Of a stretch of 13,503 nt of DNA, positions 7,134 through 13,503 are shown piece by piece; within the stretch, counting starts at the first letter, position 1; each line of letters opens with the position of its first letter. The stretch is from Promethearchaeota archaeon (GTDB lineage: Archaea > Asgardarchaeota > Lokiarchaeia > Sigynarchaeales > SOKP01). The stretch lies in the NCBI GenBank assembly GCA_016839845.1, contig JAEOTL010000517.1, forward strand, positions 1 to 13,503, given 5' to 3'. The notes below the pieces were generated by a model. The model saw nothing but the letters and a program-made list of their open reading frames with translations. It was not told where the DNA came from and did no database searches. A program made the translations under genes and the position numbers.

Positions 7134-7544
7134 ATGGTGACTTCAATGTCAAAACCAACTAAAGATGATGCTAAAATATTTCTCAAAATAATGGAAATTG
7201 CCACAGCAGATGAAAACTACAGGAAAGCAACAAGGTGGGTCTTTGAGGAACTTAACATAAAGGATTATGATGAATTTAAAGCACAGCATCCAAGGGGAAG
7301 CGAAGGTTACAGAAACTTCCAGAGTTTTGCTACATATGGAGAACTTATTGGTACTCTTATCAACAGAGAGCTTCTTAGTGAAGATCTAATTTTTGATCTA
7401 TATGGCGATATGTTTTGGGATAAAATAGGACCTATAGCTCAAGGTATGCGAAAAGATTTTGGAATGGCGAGATTATACGAGAATTACGAAGTGTGCGCTA
7501 AGAAATATCTCGTCTGGGCGAAGAAAAATCCTCCGAAAGTCTAG
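7134..7544 (+). CDS. Small helical protein of unknown function (possibly DUF4760-like)
   Basis: This is a 136-residue, probably all-helical soluble protein with no signal peptide or membrane segment. The stretch FQSFATYGELIGTLINRELL (62-81), followed by DLIFDLYGDMFWDKIGPIAQGM (84-105) and LYENYEVCAKK (114-124), recalls the DUF4760 type of protein, but I place it there only tentatively. No catalytic motif is seen. The start at 7134 is supported by a TTTAAATA box 26 nt upstream, which would give a leaderless mRNA; ATG 7146 is the alternative start. A nine-T run soon after the stop is a plausible terminator, so it is probably a single-gene transcript, divergent from the nucleotidyltransferase gene. 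Confidence 0.75.
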   Translation: MVTSMSKPTKDDAKIFLKIMEIATADENYRKATRWVFEELNIKDYDEFKAQHPRGSEGYRNFQSFATYGELIGTLINRELLSEDLIFDLYGDMFWDKIGPIAQGMRKDFGMARLYENYEVCAKKYLVWAKKNPPKV

Positions 7545-7559
7545 GAATATCAAATTCTC

Positions 7560-7568
7560 TTTTTTTTT
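7560..7568 (+). terminator. Poly-T transcription terminator
   Basis: A run of nine T residues begins 15 nt after the TAG stop (7542-7544) of the small helical protein, with no strong hairpin before it. Archaeal RNA polymerase terminates intrinsically at such U-tracts. Confidence 0.5.
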
Positions 7569-7644
7569 AATATTGAATTATTATAGAGCTCAATCCGAGT
7601 AAATTTCCATCTCCCAGATCATCAATCGTTTTATAAAACTATAA

Positions 7645-7658
7645 GAAAAAGTTTAAAT
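7645..7658 (+). promoter_or_regulatory. BRE/TATA promoter of the ferredoxin-nitroreductase gene
   Basis: A purine run GAAAAA (7645-7650, BRE-like) runs directly into GTTTAAAT (7651-7658, TATA), centred about 26 nt before the ATG at 7681. This is the clearest archaeal promoter in the window and implies a leaderless transcript. Confidence 0.55.
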
Positions 7659-7680
7659 CGTTTAGAACTGTCTAATTTTT

Positions 7681-8490
7681 ATGTCTATAGTTGGAATTGA
7701 TCAAGATAAATGCTCTGTCTGTAAAAGATGCATAACTGATTGCACTAGAGGCCTTTTTCAAGAAGACTCTACTGGGAATGTAGTACGTATCGCTGATCCA
7801 ATGAATCGCTGTAATTTCTGTGGAAAGTGTGTGGCTATCTGTAAAGATCGGGCAATCCTGTGGGAGGGAGACTGGGAATATGATGTGGAATCTTATCCCG
7901 GTGTAGAAGATTATAAAGAAAACGTCTCATATGATAACCTAATGCAACTTTTAAAAGCCAAGAGATCCGTGCGTCAATATAAAGCTAAGGAAATCCCTAA
8001 AGAAGTACTAGAAAAGGTATTTGAAGCTATGCGTTATGCTTCAAGTGCTGATAATCGTAGAGCTTGGAAATTTTCAGTGATATCCGATTCTGCAATAATT
8101 AAAAAATTAAGTCGGGAATCAATAAAAATCGTGTATCCCTATATTGGATGGCCCTCTGCAGAAGCAGCCCTAAAGCACTTTGAATCTATTGATAGAGATC
8201 CGATTTTTCATAAAGCTCCAGCAGTTATATTTCTTGCCTCAACCCCGAATACTTCGATGCCACAGGTAGATGCGGGTATCGTACTAACTTATGGCCAACT
8301 TGCTGCTCATACGCTTGGGTTAGCAACGTGCTGGATTGGAATGGCTCACGGGCTGGCAATGAATAAGGAGATGATGAAAGTTATTGGATTAAAGGGTCCA
8401 ATTCAAGGTGTTTTGACAATTGGGTATCCCGCAGTCAGGTATCATCACACTCCCCCTCGAGCTCCATTAGATATAGTCGGTCTAGATTAA
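7681..8490 (+). CDS. Ferredoxin-nitroreductase fusion (2x[4Fe-4S] plus FMN flavoprotein)
   Basis: This is a 269-residue protein. The N-terminal domain has two four-cysteine motifs, CSVCKRCITDC (C11, C14, C17, C21) and CNFCGKCVAIC (C44, C47, C50, C54), each expected to hold a [4Fe-4S] cluster. From about residue 84 it is a nitroreductase-family domain: LKAKRSVRQYKAKEIPKEVL (91-110) and RYASSADNRRAW (118-129) are the FMN-contacting region, and GIVLTYGQLAAHTLGLATCW (199-218) and LTIGYPAVRYH (245-255) are typical C-terminal elements. Family knowledge: electrons pass from a ferredoxin or other donor through the clusters to FMN and on to an electron-poor substrate. The substrate is unknown. The usual Asn-rich PSxxNxQPW motif is SSADNRRAW, a moderate deviation. 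It is a soluble cytoplasmic protein; ogt starts 47 nt downstream on the same strand. Confidence 0.92.
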   Translation: MSIVGIDQDKCSVCKRCITDCTRGLFQEDSTGNVVRIADPMNRCNFCGKCVAICKDRAILWEGDWEYDVESYPGVEDYKENVSYDNLMQLLKAKRSVRQYKAKEIPKEVLEKVFEAMRYASSADNRRAWKFSVISDSAIIKKLSRESIKIVYPYIGWPSAEAALKHFESIDRDPIFHKAPAVIFLASTPNTSMPQVDAGIVLTYGQLAAHTLGLATCWIGMAHGLAMNKEMMKVIGLKGPIQGVLTIGYPAVRYHHTPPRAPLDIVGLD

Positions 8491-8537
8491 TTTTCCTTTC
8501 AATTTTATTGTAATTATATGCCTTATAAAACCTAAGC

Positions 8538-9095
8538 ATGACTAAACTATTTTATACTACTTTTCCATCCCTTTTCGACTCTTTTACTATAGTGTGGAAA
8601 GATTCAGAGTCAGAATTAGACATACACCGTATCTATCTTAGTGATCCTGAATCCATATCTGAAGTTAAAGCTACATTATCTATAAAAGGAATCAAGTCAA
8701 AATCATCTTCAGCAATTTCTTCACTTGGGAAGAAAATTCAACTCTTCTTTAAAGGAGAAGATATAAAATTCGACTTAAGGATATGTAATTTTGATGGATG
8801 TACTGAAATTCAAAAAAAGGTGCTGTTAGCAGAATTTGGTATCCCTAGAGGGTGGATTAGCACTTACAAGAGGATTGCTGTAAAAATTGGCATTCCAAAT
8901 GGTGCTAGAGCCGTTGGAAATACCCTTGCCAGAAATCCTTTCCCGATTATAATTCCCTGCCATAGAGCAATAAAATCAAGTGGAGAACTTGGTGGATATC
9001 AGGGTGGGATTGAAATGAAACGGAAACTGTTAGAATCAGAAGGACTAGAATTTTCTGTCAAGGGGAAAGTAATTACAGAAAAAATTTACTATTAA
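8538..9095 (+). CDS. ogt: Methylated-DNA-protein-cysteine methyltransferase
   Basis: This is a 185-residue O6-alkylguanine-DNA alkyltransferase, which repairs O6-alkylguanine by moving the alkyl group irreversibly onto its own cysteine. The active site is IPCHRAI (139-145) with Cys141 as acceptor and His142-Arg143 after it; Glu168 in ESEG is the expected helper. Upstream is the DNA-binding part, GIPRGWISTYKRIA (101-114), and ARAVGNTLARNP (123-134) with Arg124 as the base-flipping arginine finger. The first 85 residues are the variable N-terminal domain and lack recognisable metal-binding cysteines. The length is normal. A weak TATA-like TAATTATA (8511-8518) lies about 24 nt before the ATG, so it may have its own promoter or be read through from the nitroreductase gene. 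It converges with the TPR gene at 9128. Confidence 0.93.
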   Translation: MTKLFYTTFPSLFDSFTIVWKDSESELDIHRIYLSDPESISEVKATLSIKGIKSKSSSAISSLGKKIQLFFKGEDIKFDLRICNFDGCTEIQKKVLLAEFGIPRGWISTYKRIAVKIGIPNGARAVGNTLARNPFPIIIPCHRAIKSSGELGGYQGGIEMKRKLLESEGLEFSVKGKVITEKIYY

Positions 9096-9109
9096 CATAG
9101 AAAGTCAGC

Positions 9110-9115
9110 AAAAAA
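9110..9115 (-). terminator. Possible U-tract terminator of the TPR gene at 9128
   Basis: Six T residues on the minus strand lie about 13 nt past the stop codon of the TPR gene, in the 32-nt gap to convergent ogt. The run is short, so the call is weak. Confidence 0.3.
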
Positions 9116-9127
9116 CAGTTAGACTTT

Positions 9128-11218
9128 TCAATCCCCAGTAATTTTACTGATAAAAATCTCATCTATAAGAGATTCTAGAGGTTGACTATCCTTCAATTCA
9201 AGAACACGGCTAGTTCGATAATATTTCTCTATAATTTGCCATATATCTGTAGCAGTTTGTAACCTCTCTGTAAATTTAGTTAATTTTTGTTTTGCAGGAT
9301 ATGTTTGACCCTTATACAAATAACACACTGTAAAAGCCCCCACAGACTCCATAAGTACAGTGTATTGTCCGAACTTTACCCTATCAAGTTCTTCAGAGAA
9401 AAATTCATCACTAAACGAGGTGAACGCTGATAAAAAACTGCTAAAAAGATCTTCATCTCGCACCCAATCATCAGTAAATGGACATGAGAAAATAAGAGTC
9501 CCACCTTCGCCTATAATTAAGAGAAGTGTTGATTCTTCATCAACCACCTCAATAGATTCTACTCTACGTTTTTGTTGTATACGATCAATAATCCCCTCGA
9601 AGGAAGCAAGTTTTACTCGTTCTGAAACTGGTGCATCCCTTTCTTTAAAATCATTCCAAACATCTAATTGTGTTAAAAGTTTGTCGTGGTCTGTAGAAAT
9701 TTTGGCAGCTAATAGATCAAATTCATGGGTTTCTGCAATACGTTGCGCTTCGACCAATATTTTTTCAGCTTCAGTGGTTTTCAACTGAATTAGTGCAAGT
9801 TTTGACTGTAGCAATTTAGTTTCTGCTAAATAAATTGCCGAATGTTTCTCATCAGCAAGTTTAATCATTTGTGTGAGTAATGGATTAATATCTTCTAAAA
9901 TCTCCAAATCATTAGACAAAGACAAATCCTCAAGATAGAGATCACAGAGATTAGCTAATGAAAGCATTTTCATATCAGCGGTAGAACCTGATTGAAATTG
10001 ATACTCTATTTTATTGGTTTCTTCTAAAATGCTTTTGAAAAGTAATTCTGCTTCTGCACGGTTACGCGTTCGACCACTGGTTTTAAGCATCATAGCCTTG
10101 GCTAGCTGGAAACCTATTTTAGCGAATCTCATACTCCGAAAATTAGCAAACGATTCTAAATCTTTTAGATACTTCTGTGCTTGCTCCCGAGTTCCCTTAT
10201 CAAGATTTACCAATATAAGAAGTACTAACGGAGTAATTATTTCGAATTTAACTTGAGGTGCTATAATTAAACTAGATTCAAGTACTTCTATTGCTAGATC
10301 GTGTTCTCCCTTTAAATGGTATAGATATCCTAGTTGATAAGAACAACGGACTAGTAAGATATCAAAATTCTGTTTCTGGGCAATCTTTTTTGCTTGGTTA
10401 ATATACTCCAAACTTTTATTTAATTCATTCTTTCTAAAATAAACCACTGATAAACTTTCTAGAATCTGGTATTTGGAAACTTCTCTTATTTCCTTGAAAG
10501 ATAAACTTCTGTTAAGATAATTTAAGGCTTGGTTTAGGTCTCCCTTATTAGCGTATATGTTCCCAATTAAAAAAGAACTTGAAGAGATACCTCCTTCTAA
10601 ATCTATTCCTTCATTAATACCTAAACTTCGAAGTGCATACTCAAGTGCTGTATCTAACTCTCCGTTACGCAAATAAACCTCCCCATAAAGTCGATAACAG
10701 CTTGCTATTAGATTTTTATTCCCTAATTTCTTCCTAAAATGCAAAGCCTTCTCTACTAATTCTAATGCTCTCTTCTCCTCACCTGTGGCCATAAAGTACC
10801 ATGCCATCATCGAATATACGGTCCCTTTAATACCAATAACATCCAAAGAAGATTTAATATCGTAGGTATCAATAAGTTTTTCACATTTAGCAAGTAATCT
10901 CATACTTCTTGGTGCTCCACTAAAATCTTTTGGAGAATATATAATATGTGCTTCTAGAATACGTGCGTAAATGGATTCCAAAATAAAATCATGCTTTTTG
11001 GCTAATTTGAAGGCAATTTTACCGATATCAACTGCATCAAGAAATTTGCCAGTAAAAGTATATATTCGACCTTTTAGAAGAAGTGTCCATAATTGATCAA
11101 GGGAGTTATGAGATTCTCTTTTCTCGAAATTCTCAACGATTTGGAGTGCTTCCTTAAATTTATTTTCATAAATAAGTCGTTCAGCTTGGATAAGATCTTC
11201 ATGTCGTAAGTCAGACAT
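9128..11218 (-). CDS. TPR-repeat protein with C-terminal longin/roadblock-like domain, diverged paralogue
   Basis: This is a 696-residue protein with the same architecture as the array at 1-3905 but clearly more diverged. It begins MSDLRHEDLIQAERLIYENK, against MPDLRPEELILAEELIYNGK. TPR hairpins run to about residue 520; examples are RNGELDTALEYALRSLG (184-200), NKGDLNQALNYLNRSL (224-239) and LKGEHDLAIEVLESSL (302-317). The linker (SERVKLASFEGIIDRIQQ) and the C-terminal domain (about 564-690) are the best-conserved parts: LLLIIGEGGTLIFS (565-578), LDRVKFGQY (611-619), VCYLYKGQTYPAKQKL (631-646) and LESLIDEIF (681-689). ATG 11218 is fixed by an in-frame stop (TAA, 11222-11224) just upstream. 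A TTTATAAAA element at about 11265-11275 could be its promoter. It lies 105 nt downstream of the EutA-like gene on the same strand. It is probably a cytosolic scaffold; no partner is known. Confidence 0.87.
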   Translation of the reverse strand: MSDLRHEDLIQAERLIYENKFKEALQIVENFEKRESHNSLDQLWTLLLKGRIYTFTGKFLDAVDIGKIAFKLAKKHDFILESIYARILEAHIIYSPKDFSGAPRSMRLLAKCEKLIDTYDIKSSLDVIGIKGTVYSMMAWYFMATGEEKRALELVEKALHFRKKLGNKNLIASCYRLYGEVYLRNGELDTALEYALRSLGINEGIDLEGGISSSSFLIGNIYANKGDLNQALNYLNRSLSFKEIREVSKYQILESLSVVYFRKNELNKSLEYINQAKKIAQKQNFDILLVRCSYQLGYLYHLKGEHDLAIEVLESSLIIAPQVKFEIITPLVLLILVNLDKGTREQAQKYLKDLESFANFRSMRFAKIGFQLAKAMMLKTSGRTRNRAEAELLFKSILEETNKIEYQFQSGSTADMKMLSLANLCDLYLEDLSLSNDLEILEDINPLLTQMIKLADEKHSAIYLAETKLLQSKLALIQLKTTEAEKILVEAQRIAETHEFDLLAAKISTDHDKLLTQLDVWNDFKERDAPVSERVKLASFEGIIDRIQQKRRVESIEVVDEESTLLLIIGEGGTLIFSCPFTDDWVRDEDLFSSFLSAFTSFSDEFFSEELDRVKFGQYTVLMESVGAFTVCYLYKGQTYPAKQKLTKFTERLQTATDIWQIIEKYYRTSRVLELKDSQPLESLIDEIFISKITGD

Positions 11219-11323
11219 ATTTTATCATACTATATGAATGGAATCACCTTTTAGGAATTTAGGTTTTTATAAAAGTTTTTGGCATTTCCCAAACTCTACG
11301 GTTTCAATAATAATACTTTGATG

Positions 11324-13411
11324 TCACGATGAATCATCACCTTTATTAAAGACTAAACTCTTAATAGTAATTGGGAATGCTTCACCAGAGCTGAGCGGGG
11401 CACCAATATCAATCCAGTCTCCCGCTTCAAGCTCCAATTCATCAAGGCAAAATATATTATTTTTGATGGATGTCTCACGTTTGAGTGTAATTCCCAGTAT
11501 TTTACCACCATCAAATCTCAAGATTATAAGAATCATCTTTTCATTTGCAGCAGAATTTGGGAGTGCTGACTCAATTTCCCTAGCAAAAACTGACAAATCT
11601 CGTCGATTTAACAAATCCTTAAAATATAACGCATATATGTCCTCTCCTTCTTTCATATCAAAATTATTTAGAGCTTGGTCAATTTCAGTTTTGAGAATTT
11701 TCGGGTTTCCAGAAAACTCTTTCATATCCATATTAACGGGAACAACAGGAACATTTTCAAGAGGGAGTTTAATATTTTCATCATAATAACAAGTTGAACC
11801 TGATACAGAAAGAGAAAAGGCTCCTGCTCCGATCACTGTTGCTCTGATTTTATATTCTGGTTCAATTAAGGGTACATTCAACTCACTCACAAGATTCATA
11901 ATTTCTTCAGCAAGATACATACCAATATCGTTATAGGTTTTCCCATCATTTTTATCAAAAATCATCTCCGCAACACCGCCTGAAAAAGACACTGCATCAA
12001 TCGGGATGGAAAAATCTAAATCTTCAGCCAATATCAATTTTTTTGCTATATTACTTGTTGCGGGACCTTTCATGACCTCAATTAATGCTTTAGCATATTC
12101 CTGAGCTATTGTTTTCACATCCTCTTCTGGAATGATATTACCTATCATATAATTCATATTTAGCTCTTTCATGACAACTTCACTAGGTTCATCAATTCTC
12201 CAGATCTTGAAATTTTCATCAATTCCGAGTAATCTACCTCCCACGTTGATGCATGAAGTGCTCAAGACATTTCCTCTTGATGAGATTGCTAGATTACTAG
12301 TACCTCCACCTATATCGACATTTAATATGGTGTTTTGCTTCTCGCGCGATAGATCAACGATACCGCTCCCCATTGCCCCGAGAAGAGATTCAAAATTGGG
12401 TCCGGTAGAAGCACTAACGAATTTCCCCGATTTAGAAGATAATCGTCTAACTATTTCTGCAGCGTTTTGCTTTTTAGCGGTTTCACCAGTTACAATTACT
12501 GCCCCTGTATCAACCATTTCAGGTGTAATACCTGCTTTTTCATATTCTTCTTCACAGAATTTGATAATTGCTTCGATGTCGATGGTATATCGGTCAATTA
12601 AGGGAGTTAATATAATATTACCTTCATATATGAGTTCCCTATTAACAAGAATAAATCGATTTGACATGTTAAATAAGCTAGTTTCCCTTCTAAGGGTAAG
12701 ACGTGAGAAAACAAGATGAGAAGTTGAAGATCCAACGTCAATTCCAACACTTAATATGTTCAAATATTCAACTTTAGATTCAGCGGAATCTAAATGCCCC
12801 ATTAAAAGTTCAGCCGAATAAATTTCTATTTTTTTTTCCTCGCTCTCACTTTTCATTATAGGTTCTTCTTTTGGGGGTCTTTTAATTCTGATCTCCATCT
12901 CTCTATCATGATGTTTAGGCAATTCCATTTTCTCAGAAGAATTTAATAATTTCGTTTTCACATCTGGTGGAATTTCAAATTCTTGCTTACACACTGTACA
13001 AAAATATTTCAGATTGATTTTTGGGTTACTCCCTGGTAAAACTGGTCCTTTTTGTTGGATGCTCCCTTTTTCTTCATTGATTTGCCTTCTAATTCTATCT
13101 AAAGTGACATTAAATTGCATAACTGCGATATCACAAATTTCATCAAATTCCTTTCCGGGTTGCATAACAGATGCTAAGGCAGGTTTGAATTCCATTACTA
13201 ACCGGTAAAATCGCGAGAGATCTGTCTTATATTCTTGATCATGAGCTTGAAGTAAACTTTCATATTTCTTAGTAAAGGTTTCTACTAGAGTTTCTGCCTC
13301 ATTAGGAGAAATCTTCATAAGATAAACTTTTATTGTCTGAATAATACCCCATTTTAAACTGTCAATAGAGGGAATCTTAAACTCAGCGATTCTTTTTTCA
13401 TTATCCTGCAT
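11324..13411 (-). CDS. EutA-like ASKHA-family protein with N-terminal zinc-binding extension
   Basis: This is a 695-residue protein. Residues about 217-695 match EutA, the ATPase that reactivates ethanolamine ammonia-lyase by exchanging damaged cobalamin. The ASKHA motifs are GIDVGSST (223-230, phosphate 1), DTGAVIVTGETAKKQNA (301-317, a EutA hallmark), DIGGGTSN (366-373, phosphate 2) and FSGGVAE (476-482, adenosine region). Canonical EutA is about 470 residues and starts near residue 215 here. The extra N-terminus has a helical part (about 10-112), then a putative zinc site FCTVC (C138, C141) with LPKHHDR (H167, H168), then a charged linker (170-200). No EutB, EutC or shell-protein gene is in the window, so the true client may be another B12 enzyme or none. 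The symbol is left empty because the architecture is not standard EutA. ATG 13411 gives the full extension; the zinc domain is in frame with no stop. Confidence 0.85.
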   Translation of the reverse strand: MQDNEKRIAEFKIPSIDSLKWGIIQTIKVYLMKISPNEAETLVETFTKKYESLLQAHDQEYKTDLSRFYRLVMEFKPALASVMQPGKEFDEICDIAVMQFNVTLDRIRRQINEEKGSIQQKGPVLPGSNPKINLKYFCTVCKQEFEIPPDVKTKLLNSSEKMELPKHHDREMEIRIKRPPKEEPIMKSESEEKKIEIYSAELLMGHLDSAESKVEYLNILSVGIDVGSSTSHLVFSRLTLRRETSLFNMSNRFILVNRELIYEGNIILTPLIDRYTIDIEAIIKFCEEEYEKAGITPEMVDTGAVIVTGETAKKQNAAEIVRRLSSKSGKFVSASTGPNFESLLGAMGSGIVDLSREKQNTILNVDIGGGTSNLAISSRGNVLSTSCINVGGRLLGIDENFKIWRIDEPSEVVMKELNMNYMIGNIIPEEDVKTIAQEYAKALIEVMKGPATSNIAKKLILAEDLDFSIPIDAVSFSGGVAEMIFDKNDGKTYNDIGMYLAEEIMNLVSELNVPLIEPEYKIRATVIGAGAFSLSVSGSTCYYDENIKLPLENVPVVPVNMDMKEFSGNPKILKTEIDQALNNFDMKEGEDIYALYFKDLLNRRDLSVFAREIESALPNSAANEKMILIILRFDGGKILGITLKRETSIKNNIFCLDELELEAGDWIDIGAPLSSGEAFPITIKSLVFNKGDDSS

Positions 13412-13437
13412 ATTAATGTTAAATATTACAGATTATT

Positions 13438-13450
13438 TGAAATCATTTCA
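13438..13450. promoter_or_regulatory. Perfect inverted repeat TGAAAT-C-ATTTCA upstream of the EutA-like gene
   Basis: Two 6-bp arms are separated by a single C, starting 27 nt upstream of the start codon at 13411, where the promoter should lie. A TATA-like CAAATAAT on the minus strand (13432-13439) overlaps it. The geometry suits a dimeric regulator's operator. In AT-rich DNA a 6-bp palindrome can also occur by chance. Confidence 0.35.
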
Positions 13451-13473
13451 TACATAGGAAAGATTGAAACAGA

Positions 13474-13495
13474 TCGTGAAACCATGATTTCACGA
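13474..13495. promoter_or_regulatory. Perfect 8-bp inverted repeat TCGTGAAA/TTTCACGA upstream of the EutA-like gene
   Basis: The 8-bp arms (13474-13481 and 13488-13495) are separated by CCATGA. The inner TGAAA/TTTCA arms match those of the repeat at 13438-13450, so both could bind the same regulator. As RNA it could also form a hairpin, for example at the end of a gene beyond the right edge, though no T-run follows inside the window. Confidence 0.4.
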
Positions 13496-13503
13496 AATTG
13501 CAG

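Noticed and set aside
6236..7544. Possible toxin-antitoxin pair (nucleotidyltransferase plus small helical protein)
   Set aside because: The genes are divergent and not overlapping, the nucleotidyltransferase is full-length with its own helical C-terminal domain, and the small protein lacks the HEPN RxxxxH motif.
11244..11250. AAGGTGA on the minus strand as a Shine-Dalgarno site for the TPR gene starting at 11218
   Set aside because: It is about 26 nt from the ATG, too far, and in-frame stops rule out an earlier start.
11275..11293. Weak stem TTTGG-CATTTC-CCAAA downstream of the EutA-like gene as a terminator
   Set aside because: The stem is only 5 bp and the T-run is interrupted; this is not enough to call a terminator.
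12171..12719. Plus-strand open frame of 182 codons
   Set aside because: It is antisense to the ASKHA domain of the EutA-like gene, whose motifs are unmistakable; it has no independent support.
13457..13470. GGAAAGATTGAAAC, similar to the end of many archaeal CRISPR repeats
   Set aside because: Only one occurrence is present and only 33 bases follow before the window ends, so no repeat-spacer pattern can be shown.

Overview
The window looks like a piece of an Asgard (Promethearchaeota) archaeal chromosome. It is AT-rich by eye. Several genes have archaeal BRE/TATA-like boxes about 26 nt before the start codon and no good Shine-Dalgarno site, which suggests leaderless transcripts. It encodes Ras-like small-GTPase-fold proteins beside large TPR proteins with a small alpha/beta C-terminal domain, a combination typical of Lokiarchaeia and Heimdallarchaeia. 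No lineage below that can be named from the sequence alone. No rRNA, tRNA, CRISPR array or insertion sequence was seen, and no stretch over 300 bases lacks a gene; the largest gap is 7545-7680.

Left part (1-4152, minus strand): a tandem array of TPR genes. Copy 1 starts with GTG at 1769 and runs off the left edge. Copy 2 (1848-3905) is complete. Copy 3 survives only as its C-terminal end (3985-4152). The spacers between copies are also homologous, so the duplicated unit is gene plus spacer. The two ends of copies 1 and 2 are nearly identical in DNA, including 101 identical bases at 1-101 and 2146-2246, while the TPR middle has diverged.

Next (4252-6209, plus strand): two tandem paralogues with a Ras/Rab-like domain whose nucleotide-binding motifs are degenerate, each followed by two transmembrane helices. 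They look like membrane-anchored pseudo-GTPases.

Middle (6236-9095): an apparently unrelated set. It holds a minus-strand nucleotidyltransferase of bacterial look, a small uncharacterised helical protein, a 2x[4Fe-4S] ferredoxin-nitroreductase fusion, and an O6-alkylguanine-DNA alkyltransferase (Ogt).

Right part (9128-13411, minus strand): a fourth, more diverged TPR protein with the same C-terminal domain, and upstream of it an EutA-like ASKHA ATPase with an unusual N-terminal extension of about 215 residues carrying a CxxC...HH putative zinc site. Two inverted repeats with related TGAAA/TTTCA arms lie upstream of the EutA-like gene.

The most interesting idea is that the TPR proteins, whose C-terminal domain has a strand/helix order like a longin or roadblock fold, work with the membrane-anchored GTPase-like proteins as a signalling or membrane-trafficking module. 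This is an inference from domain pattern and gene proximity.
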